Source: an uncultured Bacteroidales bacterium (lineage in GTDB: Bacteria; Bacteroidota; Bacteroidia; Bacteroidales; Paludibacteraceae). Taken from it: a stretch of 64,000 nucleotides of DNA. Of this stretch, positions 26,440 through 35,603 are shown piece by piece. Every line of letters starts with the position of its first letter. The first letter of the stretch is position 1. The stretch covers positions 248,001 to 312,000 of the forward strand of contig CAKVEC010000003.1 of assembly GCA_934728255.1 (NCBI GenBank). The letters are read 5' to 3'. Both the position numbers and the translations under genes were made by a program. Below the pieces are notes generated by a model. That model was not told the origin of the DNA. It did no database searches and was given only the letters and a program-made list of their open reading frames with translations.

Positions 26440-28101
26440 ATGAAAAAGATACAATATATAGCGTTGGTGTTGATAGGCTGCTCGGTGCTGACGGGCTGCA
26501 AGGACTATCTGACAGAGATAGAACCGGGTACGACGCGTTTGGAGGATTATTTTACTTCCACAGCGGCGGCAACGGCTAATGTGAATGGGTGTTATGTGCC
26601 GATGATGTGGGAGTACAACAAGACCTATTGCTCGGAGTGGTTTATAGGTGATATTGTGAGTGATGATGCCCTTAAAGGTGGCGGTAGCACTTCTGATATG
26701 GCAGATGCTTATGATATGGAGAACTGGCGTACCACATCGCAGAATACACTTTTGCTCGATTTCTACCGCGCTCAATACATCGGTATCGGGCGTTGCAATC
26801 TGGCTATTCAGTACATCTCCAATATGGAGGTCGGAACAGACAAGGAGTTTACGCAGAGTATGAAAGAGCGTCTGCTGGGCGAAGCCTATTATCTGCGTGC
26901 CTATTACTATTTCCGTCTGGTGCGTATCTATGCGGGCGTGCCGTTGGTCGTAGATGTGATTGACGATGCGGCTCGCTGGGGGCAACCGCGTGCTTCGGTG
27001 GATGCTATTTATACGCAGATACTCTCGGACTTGGAAATGGCAAACAAGTACTTGTGGGTGCGCAGCCGGTTGGGAGATGATGACTTAGGGCGTGCTACCC
27101 AAGGGGCGGCGCAAGCCATGTTGCTGAAAACCAATCTCTATATGGCATCGCCTTATTGGAGCAGCCAAGTGACCAAGGCGCAGGCCGATTGCTATGCGGA
27201 CGCCAAAGCATGGGGCGATTCTATCATATCGTCGGGGGAATATACTCTGTGTCCCAAATATGAAGACAATTTTACTCTGGCAGGTGAGAACGGACAAGAG
27301 TCGGTATTTGAAATCCAGTATGCGGAAGAAGAGTGGGGAGACTATGGCGATGGGCAAGACCCTATCAACTTTGGTCATACCAGTGGTTCGTTTACGCAGA
27401 TATTGATGCGCTCCCGTTCTTCCCGCATCGGTGGCGGTTGGGGCTTTGACAAGCCGACAAAAAATTTGTATGCTGAGTTCGAAAAAGCAGATTCGGTTCG
27501 CCGTGATGTAGCAATACTGAACCCTGCGGATTCATTGATAGAGACTCCGGCTCAAGAAATCTATTTGGGTTCACGCTATTTGAATAACAAATATGCTATG
27601 TACCGTGATACGGCTGTTTCCGGTGCAGGTTGGGGACAATGGGGAATCCATGCCAGCCGCGGTCCGCTCAACAACCGGCAGATTCGTTATGCCGATGTGC
27701 TGCTGATGTACGCAGAAGCCTGCTTGGGTATGGGGGATGAGGCAACGGCAAAGACCTATATCAACAAGGTGCGTGAGCGTGCCGGTCTTGGTGAGGTGGG
27801 AACCTACACATTCAAGTTGAACGGTACAGAGATTGCCAATCCGACTGTGGAACAATGCTTGCGCCACGAGCGTCGTATGGAATTGGCTATGGAGGGACAC
27901 CGTTGGTTCGACCTTGTACGCTGGCAGGGTGTGGACGGCAAAGGCTTGAAAGAACACATGGACGCTTATGCTAAAACGGAATCGGCAGAGGCTCAATCGC
28001 ATATTCAGGCATTTGTGAAAGGCAAACATGAGATATTCCCCATTCCGCAGGAGGAGATACAACTCAACCCGACACAAATGGAACAGAATAACGGATATTG
28101 A
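26440..28101 (+). CDS. SusD-type glycan-binding lipoprotein of the beta-glucan locus
   Basis: 553 residues from the ATG at 26440 (an upstream in-frame TTG at 26428 would only add four residues). Lipobox LTGC with the lipid-bearing Cys near residue 20. SusD-family features: TPR-like LGEAYYLRAYYYFRLVRIYA (about 150-170), RYADVLLMYAEACL (about 415-430) and the C-terminal HERRMELAMEGHRWFDLVRW. Partner of the preceding SusC. Confidence 0.95.
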   Translation: MKKIQYIALVLIGCSVLTGCKDYLTEIEPGTTRLEDYFTSTAAATANVNGCYVPMMWEYNKTYCSEWFIGDIVSDDALKGGGSTSDMADAYDMENWRTTSQNTLLLDFYRAQYIGIGRCNLAIQYISNMEVGTDKEFTQSMKERLLGEAYYLRAYYYFRLVRIYAGVPLVVDVIDDAARWGQPRASVDAIYTQILSDLEMANKYLWVRSRLGDDDLGRATQGAAQAMLLKTNLYMASPYWSSQVTKAQADCYADAKAWGDSIISSGEYTLCPKYEDNFTLAGENGQESVFEIQYAEEEWGDYGDGQDPINFGHTSGSFTQILMRSRSSRIGGGWGFDKPTKNLYAEFEKADSVRRDVAILNPADSLIETPAQEIYLGSRYLNNKYAMYRDTAVSGAGWGQWGIHASRGPLNNRQIRYADVLLMYAEACLGMGDEATAKTYINKVRERAGLGEVGTYTFKLNGTEIANPTVEQCLRHERRMELAMEGHRWFDLVRWQGVDGKGLKEHMDAYAKTESAEAQSHIQAFVKGKHEIFPIPQEEIQLNPTQMEQNNGY

Positions 28102-28255
28102 TGTAAATGTTAATAAGATTGAATGTGTGTGTAGGTCAAAGGTAGCATAAGGGTTGCGTATCCTATGCGCATCCTATGCTGTTTGACACGAACCTTTTAC
28201 GAGCAGAAAAGAGAAAAATATATAACAATAATTAACCATTAAATTTTTTCATTGT

Positions 28256-29182
28256 ATGAAAGCAAACAAAATTTTTGCGGCTGCTTTGGCAGCATTCGCA
28301 TTGCTTGGTTTCACCGCTTGCGAGAAACCGGAAAGTGAAAAACTCGAATTGACCGAGACTTCTATTAGCATGAAAGTGGGCGAGACCCATCAACTGGTTG
28401 CCAATGTAACCGTTGAGACTTGGACTACTTCGGAAGAGAAAGTGGCTACTGTGGACAACAAAGGTCTCGTAACCGCAGTGGCAGAAGGTACGGCCATCAT
28501 CTCGGCTACCGCTAACGGTCTGACCAAGACTTGCGTGGTAAAAGTAGAGAAAGAAGGTCAAGGTGGCGGAGATGCAAAAACTGTAAAGGGTAGCCAAATT
28601 TGGCCGATTGTGTTAGATGGTGTTACCTATGAAACCTGTGCTTCGAAAGTCGTTGCGGATTTCCGTATTGATGATTCTGTCAATAATCTGTATGTATGGG
28701 CTTCTGGTGAAACTTATGCTGCAGGTGAAGGAACGGGTGTGAATTTCTTTGGCAATAACGAAGGATATGTTTCTTTGACAGTAGTGGCTCCTGCCGGTTG
28801 GTCGGGTTGCGGTTTTAATATTGGTGCAGCCAATATCAGCAAAATGAAAGAATTGCGTGACGCAATTGTTGCAAGTCCTGATGATTTTTATTTGCATCTT
28901 GCAATGAAAGCAACCACCACAGGTAACCATCAATTCTATACTTTTGCCGAAAAAGCCACTTCCTTTGCTGTTGGAACTGCTACTATCGAGGCGGGGGCTG
29001 TTATCGGTGATTTTACTCGTGATGGTGCATGGCATGAGTTTGATGTGCCTATGGCTCAGTTTGCTGCAGCCTTGTCAAAGGTAAATATTCCGGATGCAGG
29101 TTTGGATATATTCTCTTGTCTGTCCGGTGCACAGGCAGGTTCGCAGTTGAATCTTGATGCTGTGTATTTCTATAAGAAGTAA
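28256..29182 (+). CDS. Surface glycan-binding lipoprotein with a Big2 domain
   Basis: 308 residues. Lipobox GFTAC (Cys at about residue 22), then one bacterial Ig-like Big2 domain (about 28-100; MKVGETHQLVANV and TVDNKGLVTAVAEGTAIISA are typical), a Gly-rich linker (EGQGGGDA), and a C-terminal beta-sandwich (about 110-308) with several Trp and Tyr residues ending LDAVYFYKK. Similar LD-x-VY-x-YK endings occur in the proteins at 41562 and 43017, so the module is probably a shared carbohydrate-binding fold. Its place directly after susD is the usual one for a surface glycan-binding protein, which captures polysaccharide at the cell surface. Confidence 0.78.
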   Translation: MKANKIFAAALAAFALLGFTACEKPESEKLELTETSISMKVGETHQLVANVTVETWTTSEEKVATVDNKGLVTAVAEGTAIISATANGLTKTCVVKVEKEGQGGGDAKTVKGSQIWPIVLDGVTYETCASKVVADFRIDDSVNNLYVWASGETYAAGEGTGVNFFGNNEGYVSLTVVAPAGWSGCGFNIGAANISKMKELRDAIVASPDDFYLHLAMKATTTGNHQFYTFAEKATSFAVGTATIEAGAVIGDFTRDGAWHEFDVPMAQFAAALSKVNIPDAGLDIFSCLSGAQAGSQLNLDAVYFYKK

Positions 29183-29199
29183 CACTTTCCTATTGCTTT

Positions 29200-29220
29200 G
29201 AGGAGGCTGATTACCTCCTC
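29200..29220 (+). promoter_or_regulatory. Intercistronic hairpin in the beta-glucan operon
   Basis: GAGGAGG (29200-29206) pairs with CCTCCTC (29214-29220), not followed by a T-run. It may protect the upstream sus mRNA or dampen expression of the enzyme genes. Confidence 0.55.
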
Positions 29221-29235
29221 ATTGCCCTAAAACAA

Positions 29236-30501
29236 ATGATTATGCGTAAACAGTTTTATTTTCTGTTATTGCTTTGTGCGGTAGTGGTATCGGCTTGCCA
29301 GAGCGAACCCGATTTCTCATTGAACCCGAATTCTATACAGATGAAAGTGGGGGATATGCAGACGATTGAGTTGGTGGGCAATGCAACCGATGTATCGTGG
29401 AGTTCATCCAACGATTCGGTGGCTACGGTATATTATGGTGTAGTAACCGCTAAGGCAATAGGTGCAACAACGATTGTGGCTCGTTCGGGCAAGAAAGAGG
29501 TCAACTGCCATGTGTTTGTGAGTGGTAGCGATGGGGCTACGCTACGTATAACGCCGGGGATGGTATCGCTCAAGAAAGGGGAGACTTTTCAATTTCAGTA
29601 TGGTAATTCCTATGAGTTGCCTATGACGTGGACATCAAGTGATGAGACGATAGCCAAAGTCTCAAGCGATGGGGTGGTTACTGCGTTGAAGAGTGGTAAT
29701 GCTACTATCACACTGGCGACTAACATTGAGACAGTTACGGCATTGGTGGCTGTAGAGCACCAATACGGAGAGTATAAGTTGGTATGGAGCGATGAATTCA
29801 ATGGCAGTGCTTTGGATGAGTCGGTGTGGACGATACAAACCGGAGGTGCAGGTTGGGGAAATAACGAAAAGCAATTCTATACAGGGCGCAATGAGAATTT
29901 GCGTGTGGAAGGCGGCAACCTTATTATAGAAGCACGCAAAGAACAGTATGATAAAAATGAATACACATCTGCCCGTATTATGTCTAAGGACAAAAAGACT
30001 TTTACGTATGGTAAGATGGAGGCGCGTATCTCTTTGCCTTCTGGAGGTGGTCTGTGGCCTGCGTTTTGGATGATGGGAAATACCGGCAGTTGGCCTCAGT
30101 GCGGTGAAATAGATATAATGGAGTATGTGGGCAATGTCCCGAACCGCATATTGGGTACGTTGCACTCTACCAAAGACCGTTCGGGCAGCAAAAGCAGCAA
30201 GGCATATTGGGGCGAAAATATAGAGGAAAACTACCATGTGTACGGTATAGAGTGGACACAGGAAGAAAAGAAGGGACACGATGTCATACGTTTCTATGTG
30301 GACGATAATGTGTTCTCAGAGCAAGTGGAATCGGTAATAGATGACAACGACTATTGGCCGTTCAATAAGCCGCACTTCTTTATCATCAACTTGGCTGTCG
30401 GCGGTAATTTGGGAGGTGATGTTAATGATGCAATCTTTGCAACTCCGCGTTTGATGAAAGTGGATTGGGTACGTGTTTACCAACGTGAAGAAATAGAGTG
30501 A
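29236..30501 (+). CDS. GH16 endo-beta-1,3-glucanase lipoprotein with two Big2 domains
   Basis: 421 residues. Lipoprotein signal (VVSAC, Cys at about residue 21); two Big2-like domains (about 30-95 and 100-175; LKKGETFQFQYGN in the second); GH16 catalytic domain (about 180-420). The retaining catalytic signature is E291-I-D293-I-M-E296, with E291 nucleophile and E296 acid/base by homology. PSGGGLWPAFWMMG and a C-terminal WVRVYQ strand are typical of laminarinases. Big2 domains probably hold the enzyme away from the cell surface. It cuts beta-1,3- or mixed-linked glucan. Confidence 0.9.
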   Translation: MIMRKQFYFLLLLCAVVVSACQSEPDFSLNPNSIQMKVGDMQTIELVGNATDVSWSSSNDSVATVYYGVVTAKAIGATTIVARSGKKEVNCHVFVSGSDGATLRITPGMVSLKKGETFQFQYGNSYELPMTWTSSDETIAKVSSDGVVTALKSGNATITLATNIETVTALVAVEHQYGEYKLVWSDEFNGSALDESVWTIQTGGAGWGNNEKQFYTGRNENLRVEGGNLIIEARKEQYDKNEYTSARIMSKDKKTFTYGKMEARISLPSGGGLWPAFWMMGNTGSWPQCGEIDIMEYVGNVPNRILGTLHSTKDRSGSKSSKAYWGENIEENYHVYGIEWTQEEKKGHDVIRFYVDDNVFSEQVESVIDDNDYWPFNKPHFFIINLAVGGNLGGDVNDAIFATPRLMKVDWVRVYQREEIE

Positions 30502-31754
30502 TGAGGCACGGCAGTTGGTATAAGGTGATAATGGTGCTGATGGGCGCAATGGTGGTATTGAGTGCGTGCAAAGGCAGACAAGTGGACGAGAGCACCCACT
30601 CGGAGATGCATAAGAGTGCCAAGCGCGGTGTGGCGTTCAACTTTAAGCAAGTTGAGGACTTGCCCCTGCTGTCGCCGTCCTGTTCGTGGGCATACAACTG
30701 GGGCAATACGCAGACCGACGATGCAGCACTATGGTTTGATGCCAACGATATGGATTTCTGCTCAATGACGTGGAACGGAAACTATAATGCCGACCATATC
30801 CGTGCTTACGTCAAAGCGCATCCGAAGACCAAGTTCCTATTGGCTTTCAACGAACCAAACCTGACAGACCAAGCCAATATGACACCTGCTGAGGCGGCTG
30901 CGCGTTGGGGTGAGGTAGTAGCATTGGCGAAAGAATTGGGGCTGCAACTGGTATCGCCTGCTATGAACTACGGCACGTTGTCGGGCTATTCCGATCCCGT
31001 AAAGTGGCTTGACGAGTTCTTTGCACAGCCTACTGTCTCGGTAGATGATGTATGTGCTATAGCAGTGCATTGCTATATGTCCTCGCCATCGGCGGTGAAA
31101 AACTATATAGAGATGTTCCGCAAATACGGCAAACCGGTTTGGCTCACGGAATTTTGTGCATGGGACCCTGTGCCGGGTAGCGTGGAAAGCCAAATGGACT
31201 ATATGTGTGCAGTGCTGAATTATCTGGAACAAGAACCGTTAGTGGAGCGGTATGCGTGGTTCATTCCGCGTACATCTAATGCGATAGACAAGGCGCCGTA
31301 TATGCAGTTGCTTACTCATACATCACCTGTGAAATTGACGGACTTGGGTGTGCTATATACACAGTTCTCGTCGTTTGACAAAAAGGCTTATTTGCCGTTG
31401 CAGAATGGTATCGGTGCGCATCAATATACGGCATTGAGCAACAATATGATTTCTTTGCGTGTTGCCGAGGACAAAACCCCATATATACAAGGTCTGCAGT
31501 CAGGAATGTGGGTGGACTATCAAGTGCAGGTTACATCTGCCGAACCGTTGCAACTGACCTATGCCACGATTGCGAGCAGTCAGGTCTGTGTTTATGTGGA
31601 CGATGTCGCACAAGCCATTGTTGATGTACCGAAGACAAGTGATATGAATACGTGGAATACACTGAATACCAATGTCGTGTGTGCAAAAGGACGGCATACG
31701 GTGCGTGTGGAGATGCTGAAAGGAGTAATAAATCTACAAAAAATAAAAAATTAG
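30501..31754 (+). CDS. GH128-type beta-1,3-glucanase lipoprotein
   Basis: 417 residues from the ATG at 30501, which overlaps the preceding stop codon by one base (TGATG), so translation is coupled. Lipobox VLSAC. The catalytic barrel (about 45-280) matches the GH128 group: FNEPN with E118 as likely acid/base and VWLTEFCAW with E217 as likely nucleophile; WAYNWG near the start is also characteristic. A C-terminal beta domain (about 300-417) resembles a carbohydrate-binding module. GH128 enzymes act on beta-1,3-glucan such as laminarin or curdlan, in keeping with the GH16 neighbours. Confidence 0.85.
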   Translation: MRHGSWYKVIMVLMGAMVVLSACKGRQVDESTHSEMHKSAKRGVAFNFKQVEDLPLLSPSCSWAYNWGNTQTDDAALWFDANDMDFCSMTWNGNYNADHIRAYVKAHPKTKFLLAFNEPNLTDQANMTPAEAAARWGEVVALAKELGLQLVSPAMNYGTLSGYSDPVKWLDEFFAQPTVSVDDVCAIAVHCYMSSPSAVKNYIEMFRKYGKPVWLTEFCAWDPVPGSVESQMDYMCAVLNYLEQEPLVERYAWFIPRTSNAIDKAPYMQLLTHTSPVKLTDLGVLYTQFSSFDKKAYLPLQNGIGAHQYTALSNNMISLRVAEDKTPYIQGLQSGMWVDYQVQVTSAEPLQLTYATIASSQVCVYVDDVAQAIVDVPKTSDMNTWNTLNTNVVCAKGRHTVRVEMLKGVINLQKIKN

Positions 31755-31756
31755 AT

Positions 31757-32791
31757 ATGAAAAAGGTTTTGTTGATTGGTTTCGGGCTGTTGTTTGCATT
31801 GGTTTCCAATGCAAACCTGGCAGCCGATTATCAACTCGTTTGGAATATGGATTTTACAGGCGCATCGCTCAACTCAGATGCGTTTAATATAGAGGTGAAC
31901 GGCGACGGCGGCGGCAACAACGAGTTGCAGTACTATTGCGAGAAAGGTGTCAGTCTCGGTGTGGAACCAACCACGGGTAAGCATTGCCTTATCCTCACTG
32001 CCACCAAGGAGAACTACCAAGGTAAAACCTGCACTTCGGGGCGCGTGAATACCAAAAATAAGGTAACTTTCACCTATGGTAAAGTTGAGGCGCGTATCCG
32101 TTTCCCGCAGACTGCCAACGGCTTGTGGCCTGCGTTTTGGATGATGGGCAACAACTACGACCGAGTAGGATGGCCGCGTTGTGGCGAGTTGGATATTATC
32201 GAACTCGGACATCAGGATGGTATAAAAAACGGTACACAAGACCGCTATTTTAATGGGGCAATGCATCTCGGTTCTGCGTGGAACAGCGTGTGGAGCGACG
32301 CTCAGTCAACAACCTATGGCTATCCGGTGGAGGATGGTTTCCATACCATCTCGTGTGAGTGGACACCCACGACTGTGGAGATGTTTATCGATAAAGACAT
32401 CTATCCCAATGTACAGCCTTATTTTCATGCCGACCTTGAACCCAATGATAACGACGACTACAACCGCCAACTCGTCTGGAGCAAACCCTATTTTATTATA
32501 TTCAACCTCGCTATCGGGGGAAATTTTCCGGGTATCTACGACATCAATGGCATCACGGCTTTGCAGGGGGGCTCCCGTGCAATGTACATCGATTATCTCC
32601 GCATCTACCAGCGCGGGGACGTAGGCGAGACTTTCGTATCAAAGGTTGCCTCCGAACCGATAGAAGACGCCACGGGTATAGCGTCTCCTTCTGTGAAAGA
32701 CCCGGCTCGCAAAATCCTTCGCAACGGCGAAATCCATATCCTCTACAAAGGTTCCGAGTACACTATTCTCGGTGAGAAAATTAACGAATAA
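31757..32791 (+). CDS. Secreted GH16 beta-glucanase with a C-terminal tail motif
   Basis: 344 residues from the ATG at 31757, chosen because it opens a signal peptide (MKKVLLIGFGLLFALVSNANLA) two bases after the previous stop. GH16 domain about 25-285, catalytic signature E144-L-D146-I-I-E149 in GELDIIELG. After the domain comes a linker and a C-terminal tail (RKILRNGEIHILYKGSEYTI, then LGEKINE) like those at 42917 and 44129, which may direct secretion or surface attachment. Unlike its GH16 neighbours it has no lipobox, so it may be released or sorted by the tail instead. Confidence 0.88.
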   Translation: MKKVLLIGFGLLFALVSNANLAADYQLVWNMDFTGASLNSDAFNIEVNGDGGGNNELQYYCEKGVSLGVEPTTGKHCLILTATKENYQGKTCTSGRVNTKNKVTFTYGKVEARIRFPQTANGLWPAFWMMGNNYDRVGWPRCGELDIIELGHQDGIKNGTQDRYFNGAMHLGSAWNSVWSDAQSTTYGYPVEDGFHTISCEWTPTTVEMFIDKDIYPNVQPYFHADLEPNDNDDYNRQLVWSKPYFIIFNLAIGGNFPGIYDINGITALQGGSRAMYIDYLRIYQRGDVGETFVSKVASEPIEDATGIASPSVKDPARKILRNGEIHILYKGSEYTILGEKINE

Positions 32792-32882
32792 TTAACGTCA
32801 ATTAACGGAGAATTTTAGTGGTTCTTTAATAGTCTTTAATGGAGAATTATAACGCCCTTAAACGGAGCAAAAAGTAAATAAT

Positions 32883-33863
32883 ATGCAATACACACGCACA
32901 TATCTGTCCTTTGTTCTTTGCTTGTTCCTGGTCTTTCTTTCGGCGTGCACACCGAAAGAAACCTACACCCTCGTATGGGAGGACAATTTCGATGCCGATA
33001 CTATCAACACCGCATACTGGAATTTCGAGGACAACGCCCGCGGCGGCGGCAATGCCGAGATGCAATACTACACTCCTCGCAATGCCACTATCGAGAACCA
33101 CCCCGTTACGGGCGACCGCTGTCTCGTTCTCAATGCCAAGCGTGAGGACTACTGTAACCGTCCTGCCACCTCGGTGCGCATGAATACGCAGGACAAGGTT
33201 ACAGTCCAATACGGCAAAATCGAAGCCCGTATCGCTTTTCCTAACACTGCCAATGGTCTATGGCCCGCTTTCTGGATGCTGGGCAACGACCTCGCTACCG
33301 ACCTCGGCAACAACGATGATGTGGATGCCCGCGCAGCCGAACTCGCCCGCCAAGGACGCTGTGTCTGGCCCCGTTGTGGAGAAATCGACATCGTCGAGAT
33401 GGGACACAAAGACGGCATCAGCAAAGGACTCCAAGACCGCTATTTCAATGGCGCAGCCCACTGGGGCGAAGCCTTCAACAACGGCAAATACCCCAACAAA
33501 GCAGGGGTGTGCGAAGCACCGTACCCTGTCCAGGGCGACTTCCATCTCTTCACGGTCCTATGGACTGCGGACTCGCTGGCTATGTATCTCGACCAAGACC
33601 AATACCCCGATGCCGCACCCTATTTCGCCATCTCGCTTCGCAACAAAGACATCAACCAACCGGGGCATTATTTCAACAAGCCTTTCTATCTTGTCTTGAA
33701 CCTTGCTGTCGGCGGTTTCTTTCCCGGATTGCCCACCACTCCTAAGTATCCCGAACTTGTTACGGCGGACGACCCCAATTTTCAGCAGATTACCGCCCTC
33801 CCTGCCGATGGCACTCCTGTCAAGATGTACGTGGACTACATCCGTGTCTATCAACATAAATAA
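32883..33863 (+). CDS. GH16 beta-glucanase lipoprotein
   Basis: 326 residues, lipobox FLSAC (Cys at about 22), GH16 domain filling the rest. Catalytic signature E167-I-D169-I-V-E172 in CGEIDIVEMGHKDG. It shares with the preceding GH16 an insertion after the catalytic motif (KDGISKGLQDRYFNGAAHWG), so these two are closer to each other than to the Big2-GH16 enzyme and probably arose by tandem duplication. Expected to cut beta-1,3- or 1,3/1,4-glucan at the surface or in the periplasm. Confidence 0.9.
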   Translation: MQYTRTYLSFVLCLFLVFLSACTPKETYTLVWEDNFDADTINTAYWNFEDNARGGGNAEMQYYTPRNATIENHPVTGDRCLVLNAKREDYCNRPATSVRMNTQDKVTVQYGKIEARIAFPNTANGLWPAFWMLGNDLATDLGNNDDVDARAAELARQGRCVWPRCGEIDIVEMGHKDGISKGLQDRYFNGAAHWGEAFNNGKYPNKAGVCEAPYPVQGDFHLFTVLWTADSLAMYLDQDQYPDAAPYFAISLRNKDINQPGHYFNKPFYLVLNLAVGGFFPGLPTTPKYPELVTADDPNFQQITALPADGTPVKMYVDYIRVYQHK

Positions 33864-33864
33864 T

Positions 33865-33907
33865 GTGTAGATTTGTAAATTAGGAAATGCTATTTACAAA
33901 TTTACAC
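33865..33907 (+). promoter_or_regulatory. Intercistronic hairpin with TTTACAAAT repeats
   Basis: A 16-bp near-perfect stem (GTGTAGATTTGTAAAT and ATTTACAAATTTACAC) between the GH16 and transporter genes, followed by more TACAAATT units. It may be an mRNA stabiliser or weak attenuator. Confidence 0.55.
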
Positions 33908-33933
33908 ACTTACAAATTTACAAATTGGATTTT

Positions 33934-35385
33934 ATGCACCTCTCCGTCAAAGAAAAATTAGGTTACAGTCTCGGTGACACCGCCTCCCATTTCGTGTGGG
34001 ATATGGTCAATTTCTGGTTGATTTTCTATTACACCGATGTGGCGGGCATCAGTATCGGTTGGGCAACCACCATCGCTATCCTCGGTACGATTATGGATGC
34101 CGTTATGGACCCGATTGTCGGTATCTTGGCTGACCGCACAAACACCCGTTGGGGCAAGTTTCGTCCGTTCATTCTCTTTGGTGCCGTTCCGTTTGCGCTC
34201 TGTGCGCTCCTCGCTTTCTGGGGACCATCGCTTACCGGCAATGCGCAGATCGCCTACGTGCTGATCACGTTTGTTATGCTCCGTGTCATCTATGCTATCG
34301 TCAATATCCCCTATTCGTCTCTCGGTGCCGTGATGACCAACGACTCTATCGAGCGGGCGGGACTCAACTCCTATCGCTTCGTGGCAGCCAACATAGGGCA
34401 ACTCATCGTCTCCGGACTCGCCCTCTACGGCGTCTATTATCTCGGTACAATGTGTGTCTCCGGTCTCGACTACTCCACTATGGCAAACGATGAAGCACGC
34501 AAACTCTTTGCCGAGACTTCCGCAGACAATGCCGCTTTGGTCAGCAGTGCCTATCGGTACGGTTTCCGCTGTCTCGTGGCTGTTTTCGGTTTGATTAGCG
34601 TGGTGCTGCTGTTTTTTACGTTCTTCTCCACGCGCGAGCGTATCGCTCCCGCTGCCAAGCAGGACACCAATCTTTTCCGCGATTTCGGATCGCTCTTCAG
34701 AAACCGTCCGTGGGTGGTTCTTACGCTGGTTGGTATTGTGTCGTTTATTATGTTCGCTATCCAGAATATCTCCGCCACCTACTACTTCAAGTATTTCTGC
34801 GATGCCGAGTCCAAGAGCCAGTTGTTCAACCTCTTGGGTACTGTCGCTCTCATCATTGCCATCCCGTTCACCAAGCCCCTTGTTGCACGCTATGGCGGGC
34901 GTAACCTCTATATCGTCTGCTCGCTCTTGTCGGGGTTCTTCTTCTGTATGCTTTTCTTCGCAGGCACCAACTTTGTGCTGATCAATGTATTCAACTGCCT
35001 TGCGAAAATCTCCTATGCTCCCGCTATCTCGCTCCTATGGACTATGCTTGCCGATGCGGCGGACTATGGCGACTGGAAATTCAACCGCCGCACCACGGGG
35101 CTTTGTCTCTCTGCGGCGGTCTTTGCACAGAAGATAGGTTGGTCTATTGGTGCAGCCATTCTCGGGGCTATTATGAGCCGCGTCGGCTTTGATCCGGCTA
35201 CTATGACCACTTCCGAGATACAGGCGGTTCCCGAGATTATGTCCACTATCCATATCCTCTTCGGTATAGTCCCCGGTGTCCTCTATGCTTCGTGTGCTAT
35301 CCTCCTCGCTTTCTACAATATCGACAAGCCTACGCTGGAGATTATGAAAAAAGAGTTGGAAGAGCGCCGTACCGCAGAGCAATAA
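33934..35385 (+). CDS. GPH/MFS-type sugar:cation symporter
   Basis: 483 residues from the ATG at 33934 (an upstream in-frame TTG adds only three residues). About twelve membrane helices. The opening LSVKEKLGYSLGDTASHFVW and the loop motif DRTNTRWGKFRPF are signatures of the glycoside-pentoside-hexuronide family. It sits in the inner membrane and would import oligosaccharides or glucose from the periplasm. Placed directly before the phosphorylase, it probably supplies that enzyme with beta-glucan oligosaccharides such as laminaribiose (inference). Confidence 0.9.
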   Translation: MHLSVKEKLGYSLGDTASHFVWDMVNFWLIFYYTDVAGISIGWATTIAILGTIMDAVMDPIVGILADRTNTRWGKFRPFILFGAVPFALCALLAFWGPSLTGNAQIAYVLITFVMLRVIYAIVNIPYSSLGAVMTNDSIERAGLNSYRFVAANIGQLIVSGLALYGVYYLGTMCVSGLDYSTMANDEARKLFAETSADNAALVSSAYRYGFRCLVAVFGLISVVLLFFTFFSTRERIAPAAKQDTNLFRDFGSLFRNRPWVVLTLVGIVSFIMFAIQNISATYYFKYFCDAESKSQLFNLLGTVALIIAIPFTKPLVARYGGRNLYIVCSLLSGFFFCMLFFAGTNFVLINVFNCLAKISYAPAISLLWTMLADAADYGDWKFNRRTTGLCLSAAVFAQKIGWSIGAAILGAIMSRVGFDPATMTTSEIQAVPEIMSTIHILFGIVPGVLYASCAILLAFYNIDKPTLEIMKKELEERRTAEQ

Positions 35386-35400
35386 CTTAATGCTTAAAAG

Positions 35401-35467
35401 AGTAGGTGATTAGTAGGTGATTAGTAGGTGATTAGTAGGTGATTTCCGAGTGGATACCGAGTGGATA
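35401..35467. repeat. Two adjacent 11-bp tandem arrays
   Basis: AGTAGGTGATT in four perfect copies (35401-35444), then CCGAGTGGATA in two copies (about 35446-35467). Both units are 11 bases. Confidence 0.9.
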
Positions 35468-35473
35468 CCCTTC

Positions 35474-35499
35474 GGGGACGCGGGCGCCTCGCCCGCGGT
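35474..35499. repeat. GC-rich palindromic repeat
   Basis: GGGGACGCGGGCGCCTCGCC, then CGCGGT: arms GCGGGCG/CGCCCGC around CCT. Identical to 44416-44441 and 44482-44507. Another short palindrome (GGGACGACGCGTCCC) follows at about 35514-35528. Confidence 0.85.
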
Positions 35500-35603
35500 A
35501 AATAAAGTATGGGGACGACGCGTCCCGCATCGTCATAGATGAAGAATATACATTTTCTCTATTTCTCTTGCCGCTTGCGGCATAGGATACTAAAATATAA
35601 ACA